A stretch of DNA of 64,000 bases from Diospyros lotus (lineage: Eukaryota > Streptophyta > Magnoliopsida > Ericales > Ebenaceae), in NCBI RefSeq assembly GCF_014633365.1, contig NC_068341.1, positions 42,364,044-42,428,043 of the forward strand. The letters run 5' to 3'. Position numbers and translations under genes: made by a program. A model generated the notes under the pieces. That model worked only from the letters and a program-made list of their open reading frames with translations, had not been told where the DNA came from and did not search any database. Of this stretch, positions 1 through 11,372 are shown piece after piece (positions within the stretch are counted from its first letter, which is position 1; each line of letters opens with the position of its first letter).

Positions 1-830
1 AATATTTAAAGTTAATGAATTTTATAATATTTTTTCTCATTACAATAATAAAATATGAATAAATAAATAAATAAATATATTTTGAGTTTAGAGTTTGTTT
101 TAGATGAAAACACTCCAAATAACTTTTTGTTATTTTGAGTTTTTTTATTTTTAAAAACAATAAAGAGAACGCGTTTTCATTATTTTAAAAAATTGAAAAC
201 TAAAAATGACTTAAACAGTAAAGAGAACGCAATCTAAGATTCCCAATTCTCTCTATGAAATTTTTTTTGTGAAAAATTTATTTAAAAATCATTTTCAAGA
301 ATCCTATTCCTCAAGATTCTTTTTATAAAAAAATTATATAAAATATAAAAATATAAATTTCCAACCTAATCTTAAAATTTCTCTAGCCAACGCTCCCTGG
401 ATTTCACGTTTTTACAACCAAGAAAAGGGGCACACTTGGGAGGGTATAAGTGAGGGTTTTGAACAGAAAAGGGGCAACAGTTGCGAAGATGGGTGGGACC
501 TGAGATTACTTCTGCCATATCAGAGCAAAAGCTTTGACAGACACTGTTGCAGATAATGAATCAATTGAATTGAAGAAGATGATAGGTATGCTACAATGAC
601 AAGTCGAATAGCTGGAATGGATCCAGATCGTCTGTCCCCAGCGTCTCCAGATCCACCGTCCATCTCTTCCAAACCGAAGCTTTCAGCGTCACATTGCCGG
701 CCCCACGGTGTTAGTAATTTCCCTGCGATGATTCGTGAAGGTGTTAAACAAAACAAGCTCTCTCTCTCTCTCTCTCCTTCAACTTTAACTGTTTGCTCGC
801 TCACTCTAGCACAGACCATAGGGAGAAAGA
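1..830 (+). promoter_or_regulatory. upstream region and 5' leader of the LDIP-like gene
   Basis: Bases 1-380 are very AT-rich and hold short repeated segments around gagaacgc (168 and 222), which look like a decayed repeat. From about 400 the composition becomes mixed. A CT microsatellite/Y-patch at about 759-778 lies roughly 50 bases before the ATG at 831, as is common in plant core promoters and leaders. No clear TATA box is assigned. The short open frames on both strands here look like chance. Confidence 0.45.
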
Positions 831-3800
831 ATGGCGGAACCTGATGACGTAGGAGAAAAGCGCAACGGCGTCTTCGTGGACTCGACCGGGAGGCGGAACC
901 GCCAGGAAGAACCGACACTCCCAGGCGTTCTCCGACGTCTGCTCGCTGATGTTTTCCTCCCCGATCCAAGCATCAGGCACGGGACGGCTGTCCAGCGGAT
1001 CAAAGGCTCTCTCTCAACGAACGTGCCTCTCCTCCGCGAAGCTTCCTGGAGCACCGGCAGTCGCATCCTGCTCTGGACTCGCCGTGGCAGTCATCTCCGG
1101 GCTCTCCTAGTCGTATCCGTAAGCATCGCTTCTGAACCATATACTCTTATTGTGTAACTACTTCCTTGTTTATCAATATGTTAAGATCTAGTTTGTGGTT
1201 TTTTTATTTGAATATTTGTTCAATTTGATTTCAGTCGTTTGATGTTTATTTTCCTTGTATCCATGAATTGTCACCAGAGCACACATATCTAGACTAGATA
1301 TCTGTGTGTATCGATATGGTTATATGCAGTTTAGTTAAATTTATATTTTTTTAGTTGGCTGAACTTATACTTAAATTGTCTACTTTGATTGTGATTTGGT
1401 GTGGCTGTTTGATCGACCTGGTTTCTAATGCTTGACGTTGAATTCTTCGTGTATCTGTGAGTTCTAGCCCAGAGGCCAAACACAATTCCGTACTTCTATA
1501 CTTCTAGATATGTTTATTTATGTTTTTATTAAATTATCTATTTTGGAGAATTGGCTTGATGTGGGTGTTTTATCATTTGTTTTTGGTTCAAACTGTCTGA
1601 AGTTGAATTCTTGTTGTACTACGAGTTATCACTAAAAAATCTAGATATCTGTGTCTATGGATATGTTGTTAGGTATGACATGAGTTATAAATGGGCTTAA
1701 AAAGATACGGCCGTGATGGAGATGGTTGGTTAGCTTGAATACATGTAGGCAATCTCACCTAGTGGGAGATAAGCCGTGGTGTGTTGTTGACTTCTTGTCT
1801 AAGGTGCTTTGTAGCATTTTTGCGATCTAATTAGGAATTTGAACCCGGACTTATCTTGTTGCAGATAGAGAGTGTTAGCACATTGGTTAACTGGTTGGGA
1901 GGCCTAATAGAAAGAAATAAATTACCATAAAGTTGTATCACTTCTCTTTTTGGACAAACTTCTTGTGACCAACCACGTCTGTTATCAGTCTCTTTCGCTG
2001 GATGCACAAACTCTCTGCATTCTCTGTTGTAATCATAGTTACATTTTGAACATCTCTTCTGGAGAATTCCATTAAATGGCCTGCTGCAATTATTAATGTC
2101 TTGATAAACAACTGTTCAGTAGGATTCCTTGCGCTTCTGTATTTTTCCATTTAGTCCATACACTTTTTATATATTGGCAATACTACCTTGGACTTGTAAA
2201 GAAAAATGGTTTATTTTTTATTCACAATTTGCTCTGACTTCTATCCCACCAGTTTCCAATTGGTTTTCACAGCATGGTATATATCATTGGTCTTTGTTGG
2301 GAAAAATTGCTGTTTCAAAGTTTTGCTTAGAATAAACTAAAAAAGCTGTTGGATTTTGGTGGATTTAATTTTTGATACTTTTGCCCAATTTTAAATTATG
2401 GTATTTCAATTGTTTCTTCATTTATCATAATGCCATTGCCGAAATTGCTGCAGGTGGGGACTATTGCTCTTCTGGCTTTGACAGGATTGATAGTCTTTAT
2501 GCTGTTCTTTCTGACAGCAACCATCAATGCCGTTGTGATTTCTCTTCTTGTGTCTTTGGCTGCAGCAGGGGGCTTCTTGGCTCTTTTCTTTGCTTGTGTG
2601 ACAGTCATTTACATTGGAGCATTATCAATTGCTGCATTTGTTATCTCCACCGCAACAATTTCAGCCATCATAGCTGCTTTGGTGGCTACAGGTAAGTTGT
2701 TTTGGTTTTTCCTCCTATTTTCCTTCCCTCATGCTGCATTTATTTTCTTGCTCTTCATCACTGTACTCTCCAGTGCTCAATGAACTTGACTAGGATTTCC
2801 AATCTTGGCATCGACCGTGCTCACATAAAATAATTAGATTTGAACCTTTTTAGTTGATCTTTTGACATTTGTGATGGTTCTTTGATAGAATCTCTATGGT
2901 TAGTGGTTTTGGCCTAAGATTTAGACTGGTGCAGGGGCTGATTATGATGTGTGTAATCCCATGGGGAAGGGGAAACACTGCATCGGTCACATTTCGATAT
3001 TTGAACCTTAATGGTCCATGATTCTTCTTATAAAGACTGGGCTGGTACTGGAACTACTAAATACCACCCTCTGCTTTGTTTTTGTCTCCGAATGTTCATT
3101 TTGAGTTTGTCAATCAACTTTGTGGATAACTATATTTATCCTTTGAAACTACCTAAGCTGGGCAAGTATCCGCTCAAGCCAACATAAATGGAATGACAAC
3201 TAGCATCTCCTAGAATTTTCTAATTTTTCTGGAATTCATGCTGTTTGATTATCTGACGAGTTTTATGTTGTCTGTCCTCTTCCTAACTTAACTCTTCTCC
3301 TTCATCTAAACTTGGGACCATTTGTAAATAGGAATCCACAAGTGGAGTCTAGATACTTTGACTGTGCTAATGATGGATAAACATAGCCACTATGCATTTG
3401 GTGAGAAAAATTTTCAGATTATGGGTGTGTGCAACGGATTTTAACAGTTACCAACAAGACAATTTGTGTTCATACGGGAACAGATTTGTTATGGGGACTG
3501 CAACTCTGTGCATGTGTGTGTTCTGCAGTCTGTGAGAGCTTACATCTACACATTCCGGCTTGGTAGAGTCTCAGAGTTTGATTTTTTTTTTTTTTTCGGT
3601 TTTCTAGATTTGGCTGAGTATTTTACCATCTAGGATTTTGCATCATAATTTGTGATGAGCCGGATAGCTTGTGCCAGTTGGGCCCCCCTCAATCAACCAA
3701 CATTTATATCTCTTCTGGCTTTTCTCTACAAATTCCTGGCTCCTATTGCAGTTTGTTCAAGCTGAACTTCGAGAATTTCCACGATGAATTCATTTAATTT

Positions 3801-4021
3801 CCCGTCTCGTATCTATCTTTACATCTTCCCTGCAACTTAAAGTATCACTTGTCTCAGGTTGGATTGGATTCTTCTGGACTCTGTGGTTGGGGACGAAGAA
3901 AAGTGTGGGCTTCGCAAAGCATTCACTGACCAGGACTGGATCGGCACTTTCTGCTTACTCTTCTGCTCGACATGCTCGCCATCGTCACCACCACCATCAT
4001 CCAGATAAAGTTTCAGACTGA
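831..4021 (+). CDS. LDIP: small hydrophobic protein, probable LDAP-interacting protein (LDIP), 3 exons
   Basis: Exons 831-1118, 2454-2691 and 3858-4021 join in phase through GT/AG introns (donors gtaagc and gtaagt; acceptors ctgcag and tctcag) to give 229 residues. The N-terminal third is polar (GVFVDSTGRRNRQEEPTLPG) and is followed by an amphipathic, basic stretch. A long hydrophobic Ala/Leu/Ile/Val/Gly-rich segment runs from about residue 91 to 187, enough for several membrane passes or hairpins. The tail is basic and carries a six-histidine run. As I recall them, plant LDIP proteins have this order (amphipathic helix, hydrophobic region, similar length) and act with LDAP and seipin in lipid-droplet formation at the ER; the name rests on memory of the family, not on a search. 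The ATG at 831 is supported by the in-frame leader and by the CT-rich 5' region. No frame damage is seen. Gene structure is firm; the name is tentative. Confidence 0.78.
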
Positions 4022-4733
4022 ATGCATCCACAGATGAGTGTTGGAAATCTTTGTAAATCTTGGCTTGCACCACTTTATGTTAGATATATTTGTGCCAGAA
4101 TGATATTGTTGCTGTTGCTGCTGTAAATTATTTCTCGAGCATATTAAGGAACAACGTGTCTTCTTAAAACATAGAAGCATAATATTATTACCCTGTATGA
4201 ATCGGAGCACATTAGTGAATCCAGCAGGCTTGTATAAAGTCTCTCCAATTAATGGATGTGTGTAATGTTTGTGTTTAATATATTAACTGATATTTATCTG
4301 ATTATATTATTAAAATGTATGCTAATTCCTAAAATGTGGAGAAGATATGCTAAAGATTGTTGGCTTCGGTACAATACCATTTTTTCCAATCGGCACCACA
4401 AGAGTTGAATTGAGATCCCATCATCAAGAAAAGCAGAATCGATCGAGCTACCACTTCAAGACAGTTGTTGAAGATGATACTGCTCCCTTAAAAGTTTTTA
4501 CTCTATATTTTTACTCACCACATAAATTAGTAAAAAGGAAAACACTTAAAAAGTTACTGGCATCTTGGGGTGCGTAGTCAAATCGGTAAAATCAAACCGA
4601 ACGAATCGAGATGTTAAATTCAGTTCAGTTATAATTTTAACAAATGTCAATTTGATTTGGGTTATCATTTGACAAAAATCAAAGTTTTCAGTTTAAGCAT
4701 TCAGTTGAGTATTCTCATTAGTTTTGAAATATT
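4022..4733. other. 3' flank of the LDIP-like gene
   Basis: The 3' UTR presumably lies within about 4022-4300, which is AT-rich with several AATAAA-like signals. Bases 4572-4700 resemble the decayed TTCGGT/AATCGAA repeat family seen again at 24960 and 42715. No gene is recognised. Confidence 0.4.
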
Positions 4734-4837
4734 ATTGTAATTGTAGTACAATAAAATAATTAATATGTCTACATGTATAATACAAGATATATATACAAGA
4801 GTATATTAAGTATACTAATTACGTTAATATGCTTTAA

Positions 4838-5318
4838 TTCTCCTCCTCAAGCTAAAGCAAATATATCAAGCATGCTTGGTGTAAATGTCACTCATATGAG
4901 AATCTCTAAACAACTTAATGAGTAAATCAACTAATTGATCATAAGAGTACTTTTTTTTCTAATAAAGTGACAATCAATTTCAATATTTTTGATTCTTTTG
5001 TGGAATATAGGATTATAAGCAATGTGCATGATAGTATCGTTGTCACAATTCAACTGCATAGACTTGACTCGAAGGATTTTAAATTCCTTAATTAATTGTT
5101 CAAGTACACTAAGTCACAAGTCATTACACTAGACTTGACACTAACACTTTGTTTTTTACTCTTTCAAGAGACTAAATTTTCACTTAACAAATATATAATA
5201 TCTAGATGTGAATGTTTATAAGTAGGAGATCCCACCCAGTCTGTATTTGTATATCCCACAATTTAGTTATGTCAATGATCTCAATACATCACACCACGAC
5301 TAGGGGTACCATTAATAT
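4838..5318 (-). mobile_element. old Ty1-copia, 3' part (RNase H end and polypurine tract)
   Basis: Read on the minus strand, this holds broken copia RNase H: an IVGYTNTDWVGSPT stretch near 5260-5200, then a degenerate match to the C-terminal part around NPIFHKRIKNIEIDCHFI near 5030-4950. Both are full of stops and shifts. At 4839-4852 the minus strand reads AGCTTGAGGAGGAG, a typical polypurine tract, so the 3' LTR should lie just below it; I could not define its ends. The piece stops exactly at the 5' LTR of the plus-strand copia at 5319 and resumes at 11373. Confidence 0.65.
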
Positions 5319-5474
5319 TGTTGAGTTGTATATAGAGATAGTTAACATGATGTCATGAGGTAGCATGATGTCATGCCTTATGTCATGATAGCTGTATATA
5401 TATGTGTTCCATCTCTTAGTTTGTAACTAATAAAGATACTCTTCAAATCATCCTTTTCTCTCTAAATTCTCACA
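5319..5474 (+). repeat. 5' LTR of the 5.3-11.4 kb copia
   Basis: It begins TGTTGAGTTGTATATAGAG and ends AAATTCTCACA. It is 156 bp against 153 bp for its partner at 11215. The two copies share the ATGATGTCAT motifs and the block around CATCTCTTAGTTTGTAACTA but carry substitutions and small indels, so the insertion is not recent. Confidence 0.9.
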
Positions 5475-5487
5475 TGGTATCAGAGCC
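5475..5487 (+). other. primer-binding site of the copia
   Basis: TGGTATCAGAGCC abuts the 5' LTR directly. It matches the initiator tRNA-Met primer site usual for plant Ty1-copia elements. Confidence 0.85.
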
Positions 5488-6301
5488 ATTGATGAGAAAA
5501 TTATAAGCCGTCGCTGTGTATCATTTTCTAACAACCTTCAAGCCTTAAACTTCTTTACATATTTTCTCTCTCCTGGCTGCCTCTGTTAAGACGAGACCTC
5601 CACTGTCCGTCCATGGTGGGTGCATGGGTTGATAGCCTAAACCTGTTCGGCTGCTCAACCCGATTCATAGAGTCTTGACTAAGTACTACTTATTTCGTTT
5701 GTCTCATATTCTTTGGACCTTCTCACTGCTATCTTTAGGTCCACACTCCATTTCTTACATATCATTATCGTTCTCAACCTCTTGCCGACATCGGCATTCC
5801 TCCAGAATAGGACTCTCCTAACTCACTCTCTTCGTTGGTGGTTCCTCTTGCCACGGATCTTGCGTTAGCTAGCCTTCCTGTTGCTCTTCGTAAAAGTACA
5901 TGGTCCACTCGTAATTGCACACTCTTTATAATTTTTTGTACTATGAGCGTTTGTCACCTGCTTTTGGTGCATTTGTTTTGAGTCATTCCTCTATTTATGT
6001 TCTTAAAACCATAGGTGAAGCCTTGTCGCATCCAGGTTGGCGCTAGACTATGTTTGATGAGATTGAAGCCTTACACTCAAATGCTACTTGGGATTTGGTG
6101 CCTCTACCACCAGAAAAGACTTATGTTGGTTGCTGATGGGTGTTCACCCTAAAAGCAGGCCCCGATGGATAGGTGGATCGTCTTAAGGCTCGCATGGTTG
6201 CCAAAGGCTTTACACAAATTTATGAGTTGGATTACAGTGATAGCTTATTTCATGTTGTTAAAATGGCCTTTATTCACCCATTTCTCTTTGTGGCTACTAT
6301 G

Positions 6302-6682
6302 TAGGGTTAATTACACCAATAATCACTCAACTTTACATTATGTTACTGTTTGGTCACTAAACTTTAAAATGTTACCTATTAGACACTAATATTTCAAAAT
6401 TGTTACTGTTTAGCCACTGAACTTTAAAATGTTACCTACTGGTCACTAATATTTCAAAATTATTTCTTATCCATCACTCGTTAGTCACTGAACTTTAAGT
6501 TCACGAGTGATGGATGAGAAACAGTTTGAAATATTAGGGACTAGTATGTAACATTTTAAAGTTCAGTGGCTAAGCAGTAACAGTTTTGAAATATTAGTGA
6601 CTAACATGTAACATTTCAAAGTTCAATGACTAAACAGTAATAGAATGTAAAGTTGAGTGATTATTGATGTAATTAACCCCTA
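6302..6682. mobile_element. 381-bp foldback MITE inside the copia RT
   Basis: The ends are inverted repeats (left TAGGGTTAATTACACC, right GTAATTAACCCCTA). The inverted match continues almost to the centre near 6500, so the whole element can fold into one hairpin. CTATG flanks both sides (6297-6301 and 6683-6687). The flanking RT frame is split at this point. Termini of the form YARNG are hAT-like, but the duplication seen is 5 bp (longer if part of the TA end is counted), so the superfamily is open. Confidence 0.85.
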
Positions 6683-7919
6683 CTATGCATCATTGGTCAC
6701 TATATTAGTTGGATATTAAAAACGCCTTCCTCCATGGTGATCTATAAGAAAAGGTTTATATGGAGCAATCACCTAGTTTTGTTGCTCAAGAGGAGTTCAA
6801 TGTAGTCTGTAAGTTCAAGAAGTCTTTTTATGGTTTAAAACAATCCCCACAAGCATGGTTAAGAAGGTTCAGCATTGTGGTTCAAGCCTTTGGACTTACC
6901 TAGAGTGAAATTGATCATTCGGTTTTCTATCGACCATCATCTTCTTTATACATCTACTTTGTTGTTTATGTGGATGACATTGTTATCATAGGGAATGATC
7001 AAGTTGGCATACAATAGCTGAAGGAACATATACATTAGCACTTTCAGACCAAAAACCTAGGCAGACTCCAATATTTCTTGGGTATTGAGGTTGCATAATC
7101 AAAATATGGTATCTTAATTTCTCAGAGGAAGTATGCCCTTGACACCTTAGAAGAAATTGGCATGGTGAACTGCAAACTAGCTGACACTCCAATGGACACG
7201 AATATTAAACTTTTTCCAGGATAGGATGAGCCATTTTCAAATCCTAAAAGGTATTAAAACTGGTAGGCAAGTTGAATTATCTCACCGTCACTCGTTTTGA
7301 CATTGCTTTTGCGGTGAATGTAGTTAGTTAGTCCTCAGTTCTCCATGTGATTCTCACCGGGATACTGTTATCCAGATTCTAAAATACATCAAAAGAACAC
7401 TAGGTAAATGGATACTCTATAAGGATAAGGGACACACATATTTTTGTTGTTATGCAAATACAAATTAGACGTGATCTTTTTTTCTGATCGTAAGTCAACC
7501 TCTAAGTATTGAGTTCTTATGGGAGGAAATCTAGTTTCTTGGAAAACTAAGAAATAAAATGTAGTAGCTAGATCAAGTGTAAAGGCAGAGTATCGGGATA
7601 TGGTTAATGCAAATTGTGAGCTTATCTGGTTTAAGCAACTCCTGCAAAAACTTAAGTTTTGTGAAATGTCCCCTATGAAGTTTGTTTGTGATAATTAGAC
7701 TGTCTTACACATTGCTTCCAATCCAGTGTTCTATGAACGGACCAAACACATTGAAATTTGTTGTCACTTTATTAGAGAAAAGTTAGTTGAATGTGTTATT
7801 GTTACAAAATTCGTTAACTTTAATGATCAACTTGCAGATTGTTGAGCCAACTTGCTAATATTAATTAAGTTTTGATGATTAACAAAAATATTTTTATGAT
7901 ATAAATGTATTTCTTTCTC

Positions 7920-8360
7920 ATATAAAAAAATAAATTTATTTTGAATTAAAAGTGGATAAAAAGAGTAAACTTATTTTGAATTAAAGGTGGATTGTCTTTA
8001 AACATGTTTCCTTCTTTTGATCATTTATGTCTCAAAAGTTTATGTTTGAATTTTCATTTATTGATAAATACTTTTATTACTTATGCAAAAAATATATTTA
8101 TTTTGAATTAAATGAGAATTACTTTTAGACATGTTTTCTTTTTCTCATACAAAAAGTAAATTTATTTTAAATTAAAGAGAATTGGTTTTAAACATGTTTT
8201 CTCTTACTCATGCAAAAAGTAAATTTATTTTGAATTAAAAGAGATTGATTTTAGATATGTTTTCTTGTTTTAATCATTTATATCTCAAAACCTTATATTT
8301 GAATTTTTAAATCTTGATTTCTTATGCAAAAAGTGAATTTATTTTGAATTAAAGGTGAGA
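7920..8360 (+). repeat. diverged short tandem repeats inside the solo LTR
   Basis: A motif close to AAGTAAATTTATTTTGAATTAAAAG followed by an ACATGTTTTCTT block recurs about every 60-110 bp, at roughly 7930, 7965, 8090, 8155, 8215 and 8330. The spacing is irregular. Such internal repeats are common in long LTRs, and no function can be assigned. Confidence 0.65.
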
Positions 8361-8445
8361 TATGTTTTCTTATTGTTTGAGAAAATTTAAACATTTTTTG
8401 AATTTTAAATTTCATATTAACCATTTCTTTAATGGTTAAAATGCT

Positions 8446-8453
8446 TATAAATA
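8446..8453 (+). promoter_or_regulatory. TATA box of the solo LTR
   Basis: TATAAATA followed by CCCCCAAAACTC, in the expected position for an LTR U3/R boundary on the plus strand. Whether it is still active is unknown. Confidence 0.5.
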
Positions 8454-9375
8454 CCCCCAAAACTCATTTTTTGAGTATTCATTTGCACATATTGCACATC
8501 CAAAACTCCCAAAAGCTCTCAAACTAATTTTCAAACATTTCAAGACTCTCAAAGATTCATTGTTCATCTATCAAAGAGCCACAAGGCAGGAAAAGAAAAA
8601 GAGATCGCAAAGTTAAATTCGATCTTTTCCATTCAAACGGAGGTCACCGTTTATTTATTTATTTAAATATTATTGCCTTGTATATTTTGTGCTTAATTGC
8701 TTATTTGTGTACAAGTGTGGACAAATTATTTGTAAACATTTAAATTATTATTAAGAATTGTATGGATTTCCTAGATCCGTTAAAATCTAGGTGAATTTAG
8801 TTTCTAAGGTAAGTTAGGGAGAAAATCTTGGTGTAGTGGTTGCCTAGAACCCTTTGTAATCTAAGTGTATATCTAGTTTTCAAGGTGAACTAGTGTGAAA
8901 ACCTTGGTGATTTTGATTTAGTGGAATCCCAAGGGCGATTAAGAATTGTTATATCTTGTGGTTTACATTTATTATTAATCTCAAATATAATTTATTATAT
9001 TTATCAAATATATATTTTTCAATAAAATCATTAATCAAGAATATTTATTAAAATTGAAAAACAATTTAATCACTCAATTCACCCCCCATTTTGAGTAGCC
9101 ACACTCTAAGGGACCAATATTGATGTCTTCACCGAGTCTCTAAATGGTTCTCAAGTAGAATATATTTGTAATAAACTTGGTGCATATGATGTAATATTTC
9201 AAGAGCCCAGAGAATGGTAGTACATATCGAGGATAAGTAAGGAATGAAATAACACCAGTTGAATATCTTTTGAGTTGAATGTAGACAAAAAACTCCCAGA
9301 TTAAACGTGCTTGAGGTGGGGAAGCTTAAGGATGGGTGACTCTTGGGAGGTTCTTTACCTATATTCAGCCTAAAA

Positions 9376-9541
9376 AGTATCTAGTTGGTGTTGTTTCTTT
9401 CCTTATTTATTCTCGAGATATACTACTATTCTCTGGGCTCTTAGGATATTACATTAAAAGTATTCAGTTAGTGTTGTTTCCTTCCTTACTTATTCTCGAT
9501 ATATACTACCATTCTCTGGGCTCCTGGGTATTACATATAAT
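9376..9541. repeat. 83-bp tandem duplication
   Basis: Two adjacent units (9376-9458 and 9459-9541) share AGTAT.CAGTT.GTGTTGTTTC and the later CATTCTCTGGGCTC block with about a dozen differences. They lie in the 3' untranslated part of the copia. The second unit ends at the insertion point of the CACTA element. Confidence 0.75.
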
Positions 9542-9542
9542 A

Positions 9543-11187
9543 CACTATAAAAAATCCGTAATTTAGTAACGGATTTAGCGACATAATTTTTCCGTCGCTA
9601 ATTAGAGACGTCTCAGTGACGGATATTCCGTCACTAAATTTTAGCGACGAATTTGAGACGGAATATTCCGTAGGCAAATTTTTTAATTTTTTTAAATTTA
9701 GTGATAGAATTAGCGATAGAATATTCCGTCACTAAATTATTTTAAATATTTTTTATTAAAATTTAAATTTAGTGACAAAATATTCCGTCACTAAATACCG
9801 TTGCTAAAAAAATTTAAATAATTAAAAAAATAATTTATTTTTAGTTTTTAGCTACGAGAGTTATCCCGTTGTTAAATTTTAAGTTTTTATTTATTTATTT
9901 TTTATTTTTTAGCAACAGGGGTTATCCCGTTGCTAAATTTTATATTTTATATTTAATTTATTTTTATTTTTTAGTGATGGGGTGATCTCGTCGCTAAATT
10001 TTTTATTTTTTATTTAATTTATTTTTATTTTTTAGAGATGGGTGATATTATCGCTAAATTTTATATTTTTTTATTTAATTTATTTTTATTTTTTAGTGAC
10101 TGGTGTGATCCCGTCGCTAATTTTAATTTTTATTTAATTAAAGTAAAATGATTTATCGATAGAATATTTCGTAGTTAAATAATTAAGAAAATTAAATTAA
10201 TAATTAGAAACTTTAGTGATGGCACAAATTCATCATTAAAAAATAAAATTTATTAATTATTTATTAAATGAAAATAAAAATTCTTTAGTATTAAATGCAT
10301 ATTTTATGTATTTTATTTAGAAACCAAAATATGTAAATTGATATGATATTGTAAAATTTATAATAACAAATATGTATTAAACTAATTTTTAATCAAATAA
10401 AACTTAAATATATTAAGATATTAATTAATTACAACATTTAAGTGGTATATTAGTTGAGTTAAAAATTTATAATATTTATTTTTTTAAGTATTAATTTATG
10501 AATTTAAAAGATTTAAAATTTAAAATCTTAATTTAAAATAAAATTAAACGACTGACAGCTAAATATAGTATATAATAAATATGTGCAATGTATATATTTA
10601 AGAGGCTCGCAACTCGGATGGTCTCGCATGGGTGCGCACACGAAGGACCAGGGATCAAAAGTAAGGAGAGGAAGGAAAAAGAGTTGCGCTGGGATTAATT
10701 TCCTAGCGCTACACATGGCGGTTTAAGGGGGTGCCGGTTGGCACTTAGAGGCGAAGTTATCTGCCTCCAGTAAGGTAGGGGTGCATGCATGCGTTTGCCC
10801 AGTGAGTGCCATAATTATTTTAATTTTTTTTAAAAAAAGTCAGTGATGGAAATGCTAGTTGCTGATTAGCGACGAAATTGTTTCCGTGGCTAATTCTAAT
10901 TTATTTTAATTTTTTTAATATTTAATTTTTCTATTATGTATTAGCGACGAAAATCTTTCCGTTGCTAATAATTTTTAATTTTTTAAATATTTTTTTACTT
11001 TTTTATTTTTTTAATCAGCGATAGAAATTTTCGTCGTTGATTTGTGCCGCCGCTAAATTTCGTGGCTAAAATTTAGCGACGTTATTTTTAGCTACGAGAA
11101 GTTGTTTGTCGCTAAATTTTTTAACGACGGATTTTGATATTTTAGCGACGGATATTTTCATCGCTAAATGCCATTTTTCTTGTAGTG
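9543..11187. mobile_element. non-autonomous CACTA (EnSpm/CMC) element, 1645 bp
   Basis: It begins CACTATAAAAAATCCG and ends CATTTTTCTTGTAGTG, so both termini read CACTA inwards. The 3-bp duplication ATA flanks it (9540-9542 and 11188-11190). Both subterminal regions are filled with direct and inverted copies of TTTAGCGACGGA / CCGTCGCTAAA, the usual transposase-binding arrangement of the superfamily. There is no transposase coding sequence. A short GC-richer stretch at about 10600-10800 sits in the middle. Confidence 0.88.
9838..10135. repeat. about 62-bp tandem array within the CACTA element
   Basis: Five units of roughly 62 bp, each ending in a variant of GGTGATCCCGTCGCTAAATT and separated by T/A-rich spacer. 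The cores lie near 9861, 9921, 9984, 10046 and 10109. Together they form an amplified subterminal repeat block. Confidence 0.75.
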
Positions 11188-11200
11188 ATATTTATGTTCT

Positions 11201-11214
11201 AGCTTAAGGGGGAG
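11201..11214 (+). other. polypurine tract of the copia
   Basis: AGCTTAAGGGGGAG lies directly before the 3' LTR. Its spacing and sequence are typical of plant copia elements. Confidence 0.8.
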
Positions 11215-11367
11215 TGTTGAGTTCTATATAGAGATAATTAGCATGATGTCATGGCTTATGTCATGTTGATGTCACGATAGTTGTATATATATGTGGTCCA
11301 TCTCTTAGTTTGTAACTAATAGAGATACTCTTCAAATCATATATATATCTCTCTCAAAATTCTCACA
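11215..11367 (+). repeat. 3' LTR of the 5.3-11.4 kb copia
   Basis: TGTTGAGTTCTATATAGAG...AAATTCTCACA, 153 bp, followed by the target duplication AATAT. Its 3' part carries an ATATATAT expansion absent from the 5' LTR. Confidence 0.9.
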
Positions 11368-11372
11368 AATAT

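Larger units (their letters stand above)
7840..9119 (+). mobile_element. solo LTR (1.28 kb), probably of a SIRE/Maximus-type copia
   Basis: The RNase H frame of the host copia breaks at CTTGCAGAT and resumes at GATGTCTTCACC (9122), so the block between is an insertion. It starts TGTTGAGCC and ends AAGGGACCAATA after a CACCCCCC tract, a layout I associate with long copia LTRs. A TATAAATA box at 8446-8453 lies in the plus orientation. Degenerate flanks CAGAT/TTGAT could be the duplication. No coding sequence or second LTR is present. Internally there are four to five diverged direct repeats of the type AAATTTATTTTGAATTAAA (7930-8350). Confidence 0.7.
6050..9220 (+). pseudogene. reverse transcriptase/RNase H remnant of the copia
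   Basis: In plus-strand frames broken by many stops one reads the copia RT start (MFDEIEALHSNATWDLV near 6050, then LKARMVAKGFTQIYELDYSD near 6185). After a MITE come LDIKNAFLHGDL (6710), SFYGLKQSPQAWL (6825), the catalytic block FVVYVDDIVIIG (6960) and YFLGIEVA (7070). RNase H follows with LVSWKTKK (7530) and VARSSVKAEYRDM (7565). At 7840 the sequence is cut by a solo LTR and resumes at 9122 with DVFTESLNGSQVEYICNKLG. YVDD is present, but no intact protein is possible. Confidence 0.85.
5319..11367 (+). mobile_element. Ty1-copia retrotransposon, internally deleted, with three later insertions
   Basis: Both ends are defined: 5' LTR 5319-5474 and 3' LTR 11215-11367, TG...CA, flanked by the perfect 5-bp target duplication AATAT (5314-5318 and 11368-11372). 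A tRNA-Met-type primer site, TGGTATCAGAGCC, follows the 5' LTR at 5475-5487. A polypurine tract (11201-11214) precedes the 3' LTR. Gag, protease and most of integrase are absent; coding remnants start in the integrase-RT spacer near 5850. Removing the three nested insertions leaves about 2.7 kb. Stops and shifts throughout show it is dead and could only have moved with helper proteins. Confidence 0.9.

Noticed and set aside
520..1066. Minus-strand open frames overlapping the first LDIP exon
   Set aside because: Antisense shadows of the leader and of a coding exon with correct splice sites; no domain of their own.
9838..10135. CRISPR-like regular array
   Set aside because: Repeat-spacer look is due to 62-bp tandem CACTA subterminal units; spacers are not unique and the host is a plant.
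10528..10716. Open frame inside the CACTA element
   Set aside because: No transposase motif; short frame in a GC-richer stretch of a non-autonomous element.
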